Assembly (NCBI GenBank): GCA_041390825.1
Contig: JAWKPF010000019.1
Coordinates: forward strand, 18,368 to 82,367
Origin: Thermomicrobiales bacterium
Lineage (GTDB): Bacteria; Chloroflexota; Chloroflexia; Thermomicrobiales; UBA6265
DNA length: 64,000 nucleotides
Direction of reading: 5' to 3'
Below, one piece after another: positions 8,365 to 16,996 of the stretch (positions within the stretch are counted from its first letter, which is position 1; each line of letters starts with the position of its first letter). The notes beneath the pieces were generated by a model. It was not told the DNA's origin and did not search any database. It saw only the letters and a list, made by a program, of their open reading frames with translations. Position numbers and translations under genes: made by a program.

Positions 8365-8673
8365 ATGGTTCGGCGCATTTCTCGCAATCAACAGGCAGGT
8401 TCGCAGCTCGCCCTCGAACTTGCGCTCACAGCGTATGCAATCGTCGCCGGCCTGGTCATCATTCGCGCGTTGCTCTTGAGTGTCGGAATCTCCGGTAGTC
8501 TTTGGGTCGGAAGTTTCATCTACGGCATCACAGACCCATTTGCGTCGATACTTCAGCTCGTGCCGGGAGGTGATTTTGGTGTCATCAACCGTCTGACGCT
8601 GGCGGACCTGACAATGGTCGCTGCTGTCATCGCGTTTCCGTTGTTTCTGCTGGCCCGTGGGCCGCGTGATTGA
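8365..8673 (+). CDS. Small membrane protein, YggT-like
   Basis: A 102-aa protein with hydrophobic helices at about 17-40 and 78-97. Between them a SFIYGITDPFASILQLVPGG segment resembles the conserved amphipathic region of YggT proteins, which associate with osmotic and cell-division functions. The assignment rests on this pattern only. It starts one base after the coaBC stop, so the two genes are co-transcribed and probably translationally coupled. Confidence 0.6.
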   Translation: MVRRISRNQQAGSQLALELALTAYAIVAGLVIIRALLLSVGISGSLWVGSFIYGITDPFASILQLVPGGDFGVINRLTLADLTMVAAVIAFPLFLLARGPRD

Positions 8674-8710
8674 TCGTCGACGTCTTGATTCCAGGGGAGG
8701 AAACCAGGCA

Positions 8711-8833
8711 ATGAACAAGCAGATGAAGAACGCGGTACGGGGAGTCTTGATCCTGGTGCTTACTGCAGCGGTCACATGGCTGGCGAATGCAATTGTCGAC
8801 CGGATGTTCGGTCCGGACGAAATCGAGGCGTAG
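8711..8833 (+). CDS. 40-aa single-pass membrane microprotein
   Basis: A short frame beginning MNKQMKNAVRGVLILVLTAA and ending FGPDEIEA. It has a basic N-terminus, one hydrophobic helix (about 10-28) and an acidic tail, which predicts an N-in single-pass protein. The start is supported by GGGGAGG 8 nt upstream, and the gene fits the coaBC/YggT-like/DAGK run. No function is recognised. Confidence 0.6.
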   Translation: MNKQMKNAVRGVLILVLTAAVTWLANAIVDRMFGPDEIEA

Positions 8834-8871
8834 GTCTGAGTCGGTCGCCATCGCTCGAAAACCAGCCTCGG

Positions 8872-9756
8872 GTGCGGTTCAGCGAGCCGCAACGAATCGT
8901 GGTCGTTGCCAATCCAAAGAGCCGCTTGTCGCCCGACCGGCTCGAGTCGATGGTGCGTGCGCGCATGCCCGCCGGATCGACGTTGCATGTTCGCCATACA
9001 AAACCCGATACACCAATCCATGGCATCATCGAAGATCTCCTGGCAGATGCGACGGTGGCAATTGCTTGTGGCGGTGATGGGACGGTTTCACAGGTGGCCG
9101 CAGCCATTCTCGACGAGCGGATCCCGTTGGGAATCGTTCCGGCTGGTTCGACGAACATGGTTGCCAAGGTGAGTCACATTCCGTCAAATCCCGAGCGAGC
9201 GGTCGAGCTCATCTTCGGTTGGCACCACCGTGAATGTATCGATGTCGGCCGCAGTGGCGATCGACTCATGCTGCATCTTGGCGGCTCCGGGATCGATGCC
9301 CGCATCTTCATCAACTCAAGCTCAACGCTCAAGCGCCGCTTTCGTTGGGGGGCCTACGTGCCTGCGGCTGTCACCAGCGCGCTGGAACATCCGGCCATGT
9401 ACACCATCACCGTCGATGGAGAGGAAGTGCAGGCGCGCTCCTCCCTTGTTCTGGTCGCAAATTCCGCCCAGTTGCTTCATTCGAAGATTCACCTTGTCGA
9501 CGATGTGAGCCGTACCGATGGGAAGTTCGATGTACTCATCTACACAGCTTCGAACCCGGTTTCGTTGGCTGCGGCAGGCCTGACATCGCTCACGGGGCAG
9601 CTGGAGAGCTTCGGTCAGGTCATTCGGCTACGGGGTTCCCATATTCGTATCGATTCGGAACCACCTGCTCCGACAGAGCTCGATGGCGAGGTCGTCGGAG
9701 TTACCCCGCTCGAAATCGAGGTGCTGCCCGGTGCTATCGAGCTGATCCGCGGCTGA
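8872..9756 (+). CDS. Diacylglycerol/lipid kinase family protein
   Basis: A roughly 294-aa protein of the DAGK_cat/YegS family. It has the opening VVVANPKS, the nucleotide motif CGGDGTVSQVA and the IPLGIVPAGSTNMVAK segment (usual form GTANDFA), followed by the beta-rich C-terminal domain ending in DGEVVGVTPLEIEVLPGAIELI. Members phosphorylate diacylglycerol, sphingosine or related lipids; the substrate here cannot be read. The start is uncertain: GTG at 8872 gives the family-typical length, while the frame is open back to an ATG at 8776 that overlaps the microprotein gene. Confidence 0.85.
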   Translation: MRFSEPQRIVVVANPKSRLSPDRLESMVRARMPAGSTLHVRHTKPDTPIHGIIEDLLADATVAIACGGDGTVSQVAAAILDERIPLGIVPAGSTNMVAKVSHIPSNPERAVELIFGWHHRECIDVGRSGDRLMLHLGGSGIDARIFINSSSTLKRRFRWGAYVPAAVTSALEHPAMYTITVDGEEVQARSSLVLVANSAQLLHSKIHLVDDVSRTDGKFDVLIYTASNPVSLAAAGLTSLTGQLESFGQVIRLRGSHIRIDSEPPAPTELDGEVVGVTPLEIEVLPGAIELIRG

Positions 9757-9921
9757 TCGCGTCTTCAACTGGATGGGAACCGCAAGACCACGGAGTCGAG
9801 CGGTGTTGTGTCCGGGGACGTGTTCAGCCCACCTGAAGTAGCTCAGCCTTTCCCGGGATCTGGTCCTGGCGACCGGACAACGTGAATGGGAAACCCATCC
9901 TGGGCGCAAGAACCGGTGGCG

Positions 9922-10824
9922 CTAGAGGTAGTAGATGGCCTCGCCGGTCTCGGTTCCCATGTAGAACTGGGTTCCCTGATTGTTCGTGAAGAGCGTATTT
10001 GTTCCCGAACTTGTGTAGACCGTAAAGGTATGCCCAACGATCCAGTCGGTCGATTGGCCCATGGACAGGTTGCCCTGGAAGTACTGCACACCATCGGATG
10101 TGATCTGCACATAGATATCCGCTTGCGCGGTGATCTTGATCGCCACCGCGCCGTTTGGCAACTCGGCATCGACGGTGCGGGCAATGCCCGGTTCGCCGTT
10201 GCTGGAATCCGTTGGGGTCGTCACGGAAATCGCGCCAGGCCCGTTCGAGCTCTGGATGGCGCCGGATGCGGCATCCTCAGTCGGCGATGGAAGCGGAGTC
10301 ATCGTCGCGCTCGGCGTCTCTGTTGGAGCCGATGTTGCCGTGGGAGTTGGCAGATCAGGGGTCGGACTTGGTACGAAGATCTGATCCTCGCTGACGCGCG
10401 TCACTGTCGGTTGCAAATCGATCATCGTCTGATCATCGACAGAGGGTGACTTGAAGTACGCGCTGTACATCCAGGCGAACAGCACTGCCCCGGCAATAAG
10501 GGTGAACGCGATGATGGCGAAGTTCGGCGCCCAGTGACTGGGCATATCGACCGGCTCGATCATCTGGATCGGAGGCGGGTCGTCGGGCCGGGTGCCGCGC
10601 GCTTCGTCGAACAGCTCGACGAGCCGGGTCTGATCGAGCCCGAGATAGGCCGCGTAGGTGCGCACGATGCCGCGCTGATAGGGAAGGGCAGGAAGGTTAT
10701 CGAACGTCTCGTCTTCGAGCGCTGCCAGATAGTACCGGTTGATCCGGATTTCCTGCTCAGCCTGTCGAAGGGTGATTCCCTTCTGAGCACGAGCTTGACG
10801 CAGGGTATCGCCAAAGACGGACAT
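9922..10824 (-). CDS. rodZ: RodZ-like helix-turn-helix membrane protein
   Basis: A 300-aa protein with an N-terminal HTH_25 domain (about 1-75, RQARAQKGITLRQAEQEIRI and LPYQRGIVRTYAAYLGL), one transmembrane helix (about 103-122), a Thr/Ser/Pro-rich linker with PTPTATSAPTET-type repeats (about 140-210) and a C-terminal DUF4115-like beta domain (about 215-300). This is the architecture of RodZ, which anchors the MreB cytoskeleton and helps set rod shape. No mreB lies in the window. The ATG at 10824 is the only reasonable start. It is transcribed in the same direction as the 634-aa gene 86 nt upstream. Confidence 0.85.
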   Translation of the reverse strand: MSVFGDTLRQARAQKGITLRQAEQEIRINRYYLAALEDETFDNLPALPYQRGIVRTYAAYLGLDQTRLVELFDEARGTRPDDPPPIQMIEPVDMPSHWAPNFAIIAFTLIAGAVLFAWMYSAYFKSPSVDDQTMIDLQPTVTRVSEDQIFVPSPTPDLPTPTATSAPTETPSATMTPLPSPTEDAASGAIQSSNGPGAISVTTPTDSSNGEPGIARTVDAELPNGAVAIKITAQADIYVQITSDGVQYFQGNLSMGQSTDWIVGHTFTVYTSSGTNTLFTNNQGTQFYMGTETGEAIYYL

Positions 10825-10910
10825 GATCGGGCCGAGTTCCTATGATGCGACGGTTCACAAATTGCGGGTGCGTGTCCGCGCCTCGATTAGTCTAACAAAC
10901 CGATCCGAGC

Positions 10911-12815
10911 CTAACTACCCGATCGGCGTCGATCTGCGTCGTTTTCGCGAGTTCCCAGCAGCCATTGATCGACTCTGGGAGTTTGCTGGGCATGACGCGA
11001 GATGTCTCCGTCTCGTCGCCACGCTTCATCCTTGGGCGTCCACCAGCTGCCAAGCGAGTTTCGGCATGCGAGATCGTCCGCATCGACCATGCGCCGGTGA
11101 TTGAAGGCCCACTTGTTATTGCACCAGCCACGCTCGCCATTCTCTGACGGCCGGAAGTCCCGGCATGTCTGGCAGATGCGCTCGACACGCGGAGCAGTGA
11201 AGCTGGGTCGCTCAGGTCGAGGGAACTGCGACCCAATCTCTACATCCTCGCCGACAGGGAACGGCTGTTCAGCGAAGAGCGGTTGATCGCCAAACTCATC
11301 GGCAACGGGCTTGGTCGGGACCGTAGGCACGGGCTGGCGTTCGGCGTGTCGCGTTTCGGCCCGAGTGTGTCGCCAGGAGTCGTGGGCTTGCGATGGCTGG
11401 AGCTGTTCCGGTCGGATCTCCGGGAGCGGTGGCGGGATGACAAAATCGTCGTCCACATCGATCGGTGCATGCTGCGGACGCACATTGTTGTCGCGCGTGT
11501 ATTGCCATGGGTCTGGTTCGCGACTGTAACGCGATCTCGTGCCAGCAGGCGTGTGTGGCTCGATGCCTTGAGCCGCAGGCGCTGCATTGACATGACGTAC
11601 CGGATCGGCCTGCACCGGAAGAAGCCATTCTGCCTCGCCGTCTTCAACCGGTTCCGTCCAGCGTGCTGAATCCCGAAGCTCCCACTCGTCCTCGATCTGC
11701 GGCGCCGAAGATGCGGCAATCGGCGACGGGGGCGACTCTGCGAAGCCGTTTTCCTGGTCCATTTGATCGCCGATCTGCCGCTCGTGCTGACGTCGTTCGC
11801 GTCGCGTCCGCAGGAATCGGTTGAGAATCGACTCCCGATGATGCACCGAGAGCTCTACGTCTTCATGCGAATCAAGCATCTCCTCGACGGTAAGCTCTTC
11901 TTCTTCGAACAGGTCATCAACGACATACGGCTCCGGAAGTACGGCATCGACCTGGCGAGTCTCGATCCAGGTGTCTTCCTGGACGAAATCGACGAGTTCG
12001 TCCTCGGCCGACTCGAACTCGACTGATGGAACCGACTCGTACCTTGCCCGATCTTCCGGAAAGTCGGTCATCGTGGGAAAGGACCGCTCGATCTCCCGCA
12101 ACGACACTGGGGCAACCGGCCGACCATTGTCGATGGACGGAGACGGAGTCGGTCGCAGGAGCGCCCGGTTCTCGTATCGAGGGTCGATGGAATCCGGGTC
12201 AGGATCCTCCAGTACCAGGTCACGATCATGGATCAGTTGAGCTTCGCGTGACGAGGCCAAGTAAGTCGACGATGGATCGGCGAGATGCTGATCTGCAAGG
12301 CGCCCTTCCGATCGGCGCCGCTGGCGGAATTGATCGCGTGCTCGAAGGATGGCCGCCTTCGGATCCTGCACCAGCTCGGAGGCCGACTGGGCAGTGACCG
12401 GGACATTGCTCGCTGGCGCCCAGGTGAGTGCTGGGGCCTGATTGACGATGATGTCTTCCGCAACCGTGATTCTGGCCGGTTCGGCCAGTCGTTGCGACCG
12501 CGGTTCGGACACTGGGGCGTTTTCGGTCTTGGCCGCGACGATCGAAGTGATGAGGTCGTTTTGCTCCGCCGGCCCAACTTCGGCCGCCGCGCGCCCACCG
12601 ATGGCCGCCAGCGGCTGCGAACGTTGCTCACCGTCATCGGTGTTGGCCGATACCCACAAGTCCGCGTTCCAGCCATTGCGGCAGCCCAGCTCGTTGGAAC
12701 GCACCATCAGACGCACATCCGAGTTCTGCCTCCGTGACGGATGGTGGCACCATCCGTTCTTTGCGAATCCTGCGGATTCGAAATAGAGACAGCTTTCGCA
12801 AATGCGCCTCTTCAC
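10911..12815 (-). CDS. 634-aa protein with a four-Cys motif at each terminus
   Basis: Family not recognised. Each end carries a similar motif: C6-x2-C9-x13-C23-x21-C45-R-N-G-W at the N-terminus and C548-x2-C551-x13-C565-x18-C584-R-N at the C-terminus, each with an aromatic and GWC before the third Cys. Four Cys in this spacing suggest zinc or iron-sulfur binding. The approximately 500 residues between are highly charged, Pro/Glu/Asp/Arg-rich and low in hydrophobics, so probably disordered. There is no signal peptide or membrane segment. The GTG start follows a weak ribosome site; a good promoter lies about 125 nt upstream. Its neighbour downstream is rodZ. Confidence 0.75.
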   Translation of the reverse strand: MKRRICESCLYFESAGFAKNGWCHHPSRRQNSDVRLMVRSNELGCRNGWNADLWVSANTDDGEQRSQPLAAIGGRAAAEVGPAEQNDLITSIVAAKTENAPVSEPRSQRLAEPARITVAEDIIVNQAPALTWAPASNVPVTAQSASELVQDPKAAILRARDQFRQRRRSEGRLADQHLADPSSTYLASSREAQLIHDRDLVLEDPDPDSIDPRYENRALLRPTPSPSIDNGRPVAPVSLREIERSFPTMTDFPEDRARYESVPSVEFESAEDELVDFVQEDTWIETRQVDAVLPEPYVVDDLFEEEELTVEEMLDSHEDVELSVHHRESILNRFLRTRRERRQHERQIGDQMDQENGFAESPPSPIAASSAPQIEDEWELRDSARWTEPVEDGEAEWLLPVQADPVRHVNAAPAAQGIEPHTPAGTRSRYSREPDPWQYTRDNNVRPQHAPIDVDDDFVIPPPLPEIRPEQLQPSQAHDSWRHTRAETRHAERQPVPTVPTKPVADEFGDQPLFAEQPFPVGEDVEIGSQFPRPERPSFTAPRVERICQTCRDFRPSENGERGWCNNKWAFNHRRMVDADDLACRNSLGSWWTPKDEAWRRDGDISRHAQQTPRVDQWLLGTRENDADRRRSGS

Positions 12816-13183
12816 CGGGAAGCTCGCTTTCGTTCGCGGAGATATGAGTGAGAAGCAGACGGGGAGATGGCCTCATGCGCTACCCGCTGAGGTTCCAATT
12901 GCGAAACTGGTGGAATGCAGGCACCCCTCTGCCAACTGCAGGGTCATTCTAGCAAGCTGTTCGGACATTGTCTACGTGGCACGTTCAGAGCGAACGGACA
13001 TGTACGAAACGGCGAATTCCGCTTGATTCCGCGGTGACACAGAAGCACGGCTTTGCTCCGATTGGTCGCTGCCGACGGAACGCAAAATGATGTAAACTGA
13101 TGCGCTGCCGCGTTCAGCGGTTGATTCTGGTGCCCGTCACAACGGCCCTGCCGAACATCCATCCAACTCGAGGCAATTTCATC
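12816..13183. other. Intergenic region between the divergent four-Cys gene and miaB
   Basis: This interval of about 370 nt holds a minus-strand promoter (12946-12974) and an untranslated leader for the four-Cys gene. The miaB reading frame is open back to an ATG at 13100, so the true miaB start may fall inside it. No RNA gene or repeat was recognised. Confidence 0.5.
12946..12974 (-). promoter_or_regulatory. Promoter of the four-Cys protein gene
   Basis: The minus strand has TAGACA (12974-12969, 5/6 to TTGACA), a 17-nt spacer and TAGAAT (12951-12946) preceded by TGC, an extended -10. Predicted start near 12939 gives a leader of about 124 nt. Confidence 0.65.
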
Positions 13184-14542
13184 GTGCCAAAAGGCGCAAC
13201 GATCGAACTGATCCCTGTTCTCTCTCCGTCGCCGCTTCCTGAGAATGGCAAGCTGTTCCACATTTGGACAATTGGTTGCCAGATGAACGAAGCCGATAGC
13301 GCGCGCGTCGCCGCGATGTTGCATGAAGCCGGGTATCGCGCCACGGAGAACGAGGCCGAGGCAGACATCGTCGTGCTCAATTCGTGCGTGGTGCGTCAGG
13401 CAGCCGAGGACAAGGTATCCGGCAAGCTCAATTCGTTGATTCGCGAGAAACGCGCGCGTCCAGACATGAGTCTCGTGCTGACCGGCTGCATGGTGACCAA
13501 CCAGCAGGAAAAGCTGAAGGCGCGTTTCCCGCATGTCGATCTCTTCTTCGACCCATCCGACTTCGAATCGCTCAAGCATTTTGTGCCCGAGCTGTCCGAA
13601 ATGGAGGACGATCTCCAGCAGCTTCCGCACTACTACCTGGAAGACGCCGCCGATGCGGCAGTCTCCGCTTTTGTGCCGATCATCTACGGCTGCAATTTCC
13701 TCTGCTCGTACTGCATCGTCCCGTATCGCCGCGGAAAGGAAACCAGTCGGCCGTTCGACGACATCGTCGATGAGGTGCGCGGGCTGGTGGAGCGCGGGGT
13801 GCGCGACGTCACCCTCCTGGGACAGACAGTGAACGCATACGGGCACGATCTGCCAGAGAAGCCGGATCTTGCCGATCTCTTGCGTGCGGTAGGAGCGATC
13901 GAAGGGCTGGATCGGCTCCGGTTCCTTACCTCGCATCCCAAGTACATGTCCGACCGCATTCTCGAGGCGATGGCCGACGTGCCCGCCATTTGCGAGCATC
14001 TGAATCTGCCCGTGCAAGCTGGCGACAACGAGGTGTTGCGCCGCATGCGACGCACATACACTGCCGACCTCTGGCTCGACCGCCTGGCCAAGGCGCGCGA
14101 GTTGATGCCCGGCATTACGGTCGCCACTGACATCATCGTGGGTTTCCCGGGCGAGACCGACGAACAGTTCCAGCACACGCTCGATGTTCTGGAAGCGGCC
14201 GATTGCGACAAAGTCCATGTGGCGATGTATTCGCCGCGGCCGGGAACGCTTTCTGCCCGGTGGGAGGACGATGTTCCGCCCGATGTCAAACATGCCCGCC
14301 ACAGCGCTGTCGAGGCACTGCAAGAACGGCTCTGCACTGCGCGGAACGCAGGTCGGGTCGGCCAACAGCTGGAGGTCCTGATCGACTCGAAGAACAAGGG
14401 ACGCTGGGGTGGCCGCAGCCGGGGGAACACCCTGGTCCACGTCGCTGACGAGCGTAACTTGCTTGGGTCGATCGTCGATGTGCGCATTACTGAATCGAGT
14501 CCCTGGTATCTCATCGGAGAAGTCGTCGGCTCACCCCGATAG
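13184..14542 (+). CDS. miaB: tRNA-2-methylthio-N6-dimethylallyladenosine synthase MiaB
   Basis: A radical-SAM methylthiotransferase of about 452 aa. The N-terminal MTTase domain has FHIWTIGCQMNEADS, then NSCVVRQAAEDK and LTGCMV. The radical-SAM cluster motif is GCNFLCSYCIVPYRRG (Cx3Cx2C), and a C-terminal TRAM domain follows (LEVLIDSKNKGRWGGRSR). The three Cys of the N-terminal domain for the auxiliary cluster are all present. MiaB adds a methylthio group at A37 of tRNAs reading UNN codons. GTG at 13184 with GAGG upstream is preferred, but ATG at 13100 is open in frame. Confidence 0.92.
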   Translation: MPKGATIELIPVLSPSPLPENGKLFHIWTIGCQMNEADSARVAAMLHEAGYRATENEAEADIVVLNSCVVRQAAEDKVSGKLNSLIREKRARPDMSLVLTGCMVTNQQEKLKARFPHVDLFFDPSDFESLKHFVPELSEMEDDLQQLPHYYLEDAADAAVSAFVPIIYGCNFLCSYCIVPYRRGKETSRPFDDIVDEVRGLVERGVRDVTLLGQTVNAYGHDLPEKPDLADLLRAVGAIEGLDRLRFLTSHPKYMSDRILEAMADVPAICEHLNLPVQAGDNEVLRRMRRTYTADLWLDRLAKARELMPGITVATDIIVGFPGETDEQFQHTLDVLEAADCDKVHVAMYSPRPGTLSARWEDDVPPDVKHARHSAVEALQERLCTARNAGRVGQQLEVLIDSKNKGRWGGRSRGNTLVHVADERNLLGSIVDVRITESSPWYLIGEVVGSPR

Positions 14543-14572
14543 CTCGTTTTTTCAAGGAAGGTGATGGCGTAC

Positions 14573-15418
14573 ATGCCAGAAGCGAAACAGAAGATTCGTC
14601 GTCAGGTCATCGAAGAGGCACGCCAGGCAGCGCTGCAAGGTGATTGGGACGCCGCGATCGAAATCAACAAGGAGCTGATTGCACGCGATCCCAAGGACAG
14701 TGCCGCGTACAACCGGCTAGGGCGCGCATATCTCGAGCGCCGCGACTACGCCACGGCATATGAGGCGTATTCGGATGCGCTCAAGAGCGACCCGGCCAAT
14801 CTGATCTCGCGCCGCAATCTGCAGCGGCTCGAATATCTTCGCGCGGCAAAGGATACTGGGCGCGAGGCTCCGGCCACCGAGTTCCCGCGCACGCTTGTCT
14901 TCATCGAAGAGGTCGGCAAGACCTGGGTGGACGAGCTTGTCAATCCGGCGCCAATGACCGAGCTGGCGGAAATCTACGCAGGCCAGAAACTGGAGCTTGT
15001 GCCGGAAGGCAGCCGACTGGCGGTGCACGATTCCAGCGGCCGGCGCATTGGCGAAATCGAGGCCAAGACAGCCGAGCGTGTCATGCAGTTGATGGCCGCC
15101 GGGAATGTCTACGAAGTCTATGCGTTGGGGCCATCCGCTGCCTCGATCCGCGTGATCCTGCGCGAAGTGCATCGCGATCCGGCATTGGCTGGCCAGATCT
15201 CGTTCCCTCGGCAGATTGCGGCGACCCGCAAGTATCTCCGGGAGCGCGACGACCTTCGCCGCCGTGATGAAGCGGACTTCTATCTCGATGAGGATGAAAT
15301 CGAGGAAGACGATCTGGTCGGCGCCGGCGTGGACTCTGAAGATGACGCGCTGGAGAGCGAGAATCTCGACACGCTTGGCGATGTCGACCCCGGCGAGGAC
15401 GATCCGAACGCGCTGTAG
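14573..15418 (+). CDS. Tetratricopeptide-repeat protein
   Basis: A 281-aa soluble protein. Residues about 12-85 hold about two TPR units (GDWDAAIEINKELIARDPKD and AYNRLGRAYLERRDYATAYEAY). A middle domain follows that may bind a ligand (VPEGSRLAVHDSSGRRIGEIE) and looks like a small beta barrel. The C-terminal 50 residues are almost wholly acidic. The start was chosen because AAGGAAGGTGAT lies at correct distance from ATG 14573. It lies 30 nt after miaB and ends at a strong terminator. TPR proteins mediate protein contacts; the partner is unknown. Confidence 0.75.
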   Translation: MPEAKQKIRRQVIEEARQAALQGDWDAAIEINKELIARDPKDSAAYNRLGRAYLERRDYATAYEAYSDALKSDPANLISRRNLQRLEYLRAAKDTGREAPATEFPRTLVFIEEVGKTWVDELVNPAPMTELAEIYAGQKLELVPEGSRLAVHDSSGRRIGEIEAKTAERVMQLMAAGNVYEVYALGPSAASIRVILREVHRDPALAGQISFPRQIAATRKYLRERDDLRRRDEADFYLDEDEIEEDDLVGAGVDSEDDALESENLDTLGDVDPGEDDPNAL

Positions 15419-15449
15419 TCGGCGGTTCGAATCCAGCGCACTCAAACGA

Positions 15450-15481
15450 AAACGGCGCGAGCGGAATGCCTCGCGCCGTTT
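15450..15481. terminator. Bidirectional terminator between convergent genes
   Basis: AAACGGCGCGAG pairs perfectly with CTCGCGCCGTTT over an 8-nt loop, so T-rich ends occur on both strands. It serves the TPR gene (+) and the small membrane-protein gene (-). Confidence 0.85.
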
Positions 15482-15506
15482 GGCTTGCCAGTTTGCCTGA
15501 GCGGTT

Positions 15507-15836
15507 CTAGTCGAGGATGAAGAGAAGCACGAACATCACCACGAGCAGGGCTCCGGCGGTGATAATCAGACGTCGCAGATCCGACCGAATGTAGGCGTAC
15601 TCAACCTCGCGCGGGAGCACGTAGCTGGCCGATTGCGCGCTCTGCCGGCGATTGACGCGACGGCTCGCCTGCGCGGGTGCAGTCGCAGGCGCCTCGACCA
15701 GGTTTTCCTGATCCAACGCTACCGACATGTCGATCGGCGCCGGAGCATTGGTTTCGGCGAGCCGCACCTGCTGCGCCTTGCGTTGCGCCCGGTTCGGCTG
15801 GCGGTTGGTTCGCTTGCTCTTCGATCGGTCGCTCAC
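15507..15836 (-). CDS. Small tail-anchored membrane protein
   Basis: A 109-aa protein with a strongly basic N-terminus (SKSKRTNRQPNRAQRKAQ), a Pro/Ala-rich middle and a single C-terminal hydrophobic helix (about 88-107, LIITAGALLVVMFVLLF), so a tail-anchored topology is likely. No family is recognised. It starts 25 nt after the upstream DUF1232 gene and is probably co-transcribed with it. Confidence 0.65.
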   Translation of the reverse strand: MSDRSKSKRTNRQPNRAQRKAQQVRLAETNAPAPIDMSVALDQENLVEAPATAPAQASRRVNRRQSAQSASYVLPREVEYAYIRSDLRRLIITAGALLVVMFVLLFILD

Positions 15837-15861
15837 GTTGGCGATGTCCTCAATCTCGGGC

Positions 15862-16188
15862 CTATTTCACCCGGTAGGTCGCTTCGTAGACAGTCGTGCC
15901 GTTCGCTGACTCAGTGCTGCTTGCACGAGCAGGTTCCGGGGCGGCCTCCTGATTCGCAAAGAACTTCTGCAAGAGCGCCACGGATGCAGAGGCCGCGAGA
16001 AGGATAACCCCGATGTCGTCGACTTGCCCGACTCCCAACAGGAAATCGGGAACGAGATCGATCGGCGAGATCACGTACGCGGCCGCGACTGCCGGGATTG
16101 CAGCTTTGGCCCAGAAGGGAATCTTCGGGTCGCGCATGAGCGGCCACAGCGCGGTCATGCTCTTCAATCGGGTCGTGCGAGACTTCAT
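15862..16188 (-). CDS. DUF1232 (YkvA-like) membrane protein
   Basis: A 108-aa protein with the DUF1232 core IPFWAKAAIPAVAAAYVISPIDLVPDF followed by GVGQVDDIGVILLAAS, the typical short hydrophobic hairpin of this family. The function of the family is unknown. The start at 16188 has AAAGGAG upstream; the frame extends to 16263 without it. The C-terminal 25 residues are polar and not conserved. Confidence 0.82.
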   Translation of the reverse strand: MKSRTTRLKSMTALWPLMRDPKIPFWAKAAIPAVAAAYVISPIDLVPDFLLGVGQVDDIGVILLAASASVALLQKFFANQEAAPEPARASSTESANGTTVYEATYRVK

Positions 16189-16307
16189 TTGGCGATCAGC
16201 TCCTTTGCCAATTCTTGTCGAATCGGTGGCGACCGAATGCGCCGCTGCACCAGATTCGCCCAAGAGTTTACCCGATTTTTCGCATCCTTGCGTCGATGTG
16301 TGTCAAG

Positions 16308-16958
16308 TTAGTTGCATGTCACGCATCGCCTGGCCCGCTCGATCTGTTCAGGGCTGTTCAGGCTGAAGAGCGAATCCATCATTGGATCGAGGCGACGAAG
16401 CTCGGCTTCGGGAAACGCGTCGACCGTCACTCGTCCGATGAGGGAGACGATTGCACGCTCTCCTTCTGCCAACACCGCCTCGATGTCCGCCCGGAGCCCA
16501 CGGTGATAGACGCCAGGCATCGGGTGCCATCGGCCGTCCGCGGTCCGAGGCAGGAGGAGGGAAGCATCCGTTTGCCACGAGGCCATTGCTTGCAGCAGTT
16601 CGAATGATAGGCATGGCGCATCGCATGCCAACACCATCAACCGATTGGCCGACGTAGCCGACAACGCGGTGTGTACTCCCGCAAGTGGTCCTGCCCCAGG
16701 AAAGCGGTCTGGCACCACGGGCACTCCGAGCTCGAGCTCCTCGTACCGTTCGTGACCGATCACGACCGTGTCAGGGGAAATCCTGAGCCCGATCGAAACC
16801 GTGCGTTCGAGCAAGGTCGGGCCCTCGCGGCAAAGCCGCACCAGCGCCTTGTCCTCCCCAAAGCGCGAAGAAGCGCCTCCTGCCAGCACGGCAACGGCAA
16901 GCTCTGGAGCTCGAGCGTCATTACTCTTGAGGACGGGTCGAGTAGGGTGGTTCATCAT
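16308..16958 (-). CDS. mobA: Molybdenum cofactor guanylyltransferase MobA-like
   Basis: A 216-aa nucleotidyltransferase. The N-terminus has VAVLAGGASSRFGEDKALV, the GTP-binding signature of MobA, then the metal-binding region LACDAPCLS, and a short C-terminal part. MobA attaches GMP to molybdopterin to form the dinucleotide cofactor. Other Mo-cofactor genes are not nearby, so the related MocA-type activity (CTP) cannot be excluded. Two ATGs (16958 and 16955) are available. It is divergent from the orphan RNA whose -35 begins 4 nt away. Confidence 0.85.
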   Translation of the reverse strand: MMNHPTRPVLKSNDARAPELAVAVLAGGASSRFGEDKALVRLCREGPTLLERTVSIGLRISPDTVVIGHERYEELELGVPVVPDRFPGAGPLAGVHTALSATSANRLMVLACDAPCLSFELLQAMASWQTDASLLLPRTADGRWHPMPGVYHRGLRADIEAVLAEGERAIVSLIGRVTVDAFPEAELRRLDPMMDSLFSLNSPEQIERARRCVTCN

Positions 16959-16961
16959 TCC

Positions 16962-16990
16962 TTAACGCTGGCCCGAATTCTTGCTAGAAT
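16962..16990 (+). promoter_or_regulatory. Promoter of the orphan RNA
   Basis: TTAACG (16962-16967), a 17-nt spacer and TAGAAT (16985-16990) preceded by TGC. The -10 is 5/6 and extended. Predicted transcription start is near 16997. Confidence 0.7.
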
Positions 16991-16996
16991 ACTGGC

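Noticed and set aside
9757..9921. Possible gene or RNA between the lipid kinase and RodZ
   Set aside because: No frame with a ribosome site and no convincing hairpin with T-run was found.
12871..12960. Possible small RNA in the region upstream of miaB
   Set aside because: No cloverleaf, consistent stem set or terminator could be drawn; only a minus-strand promoter is supported.
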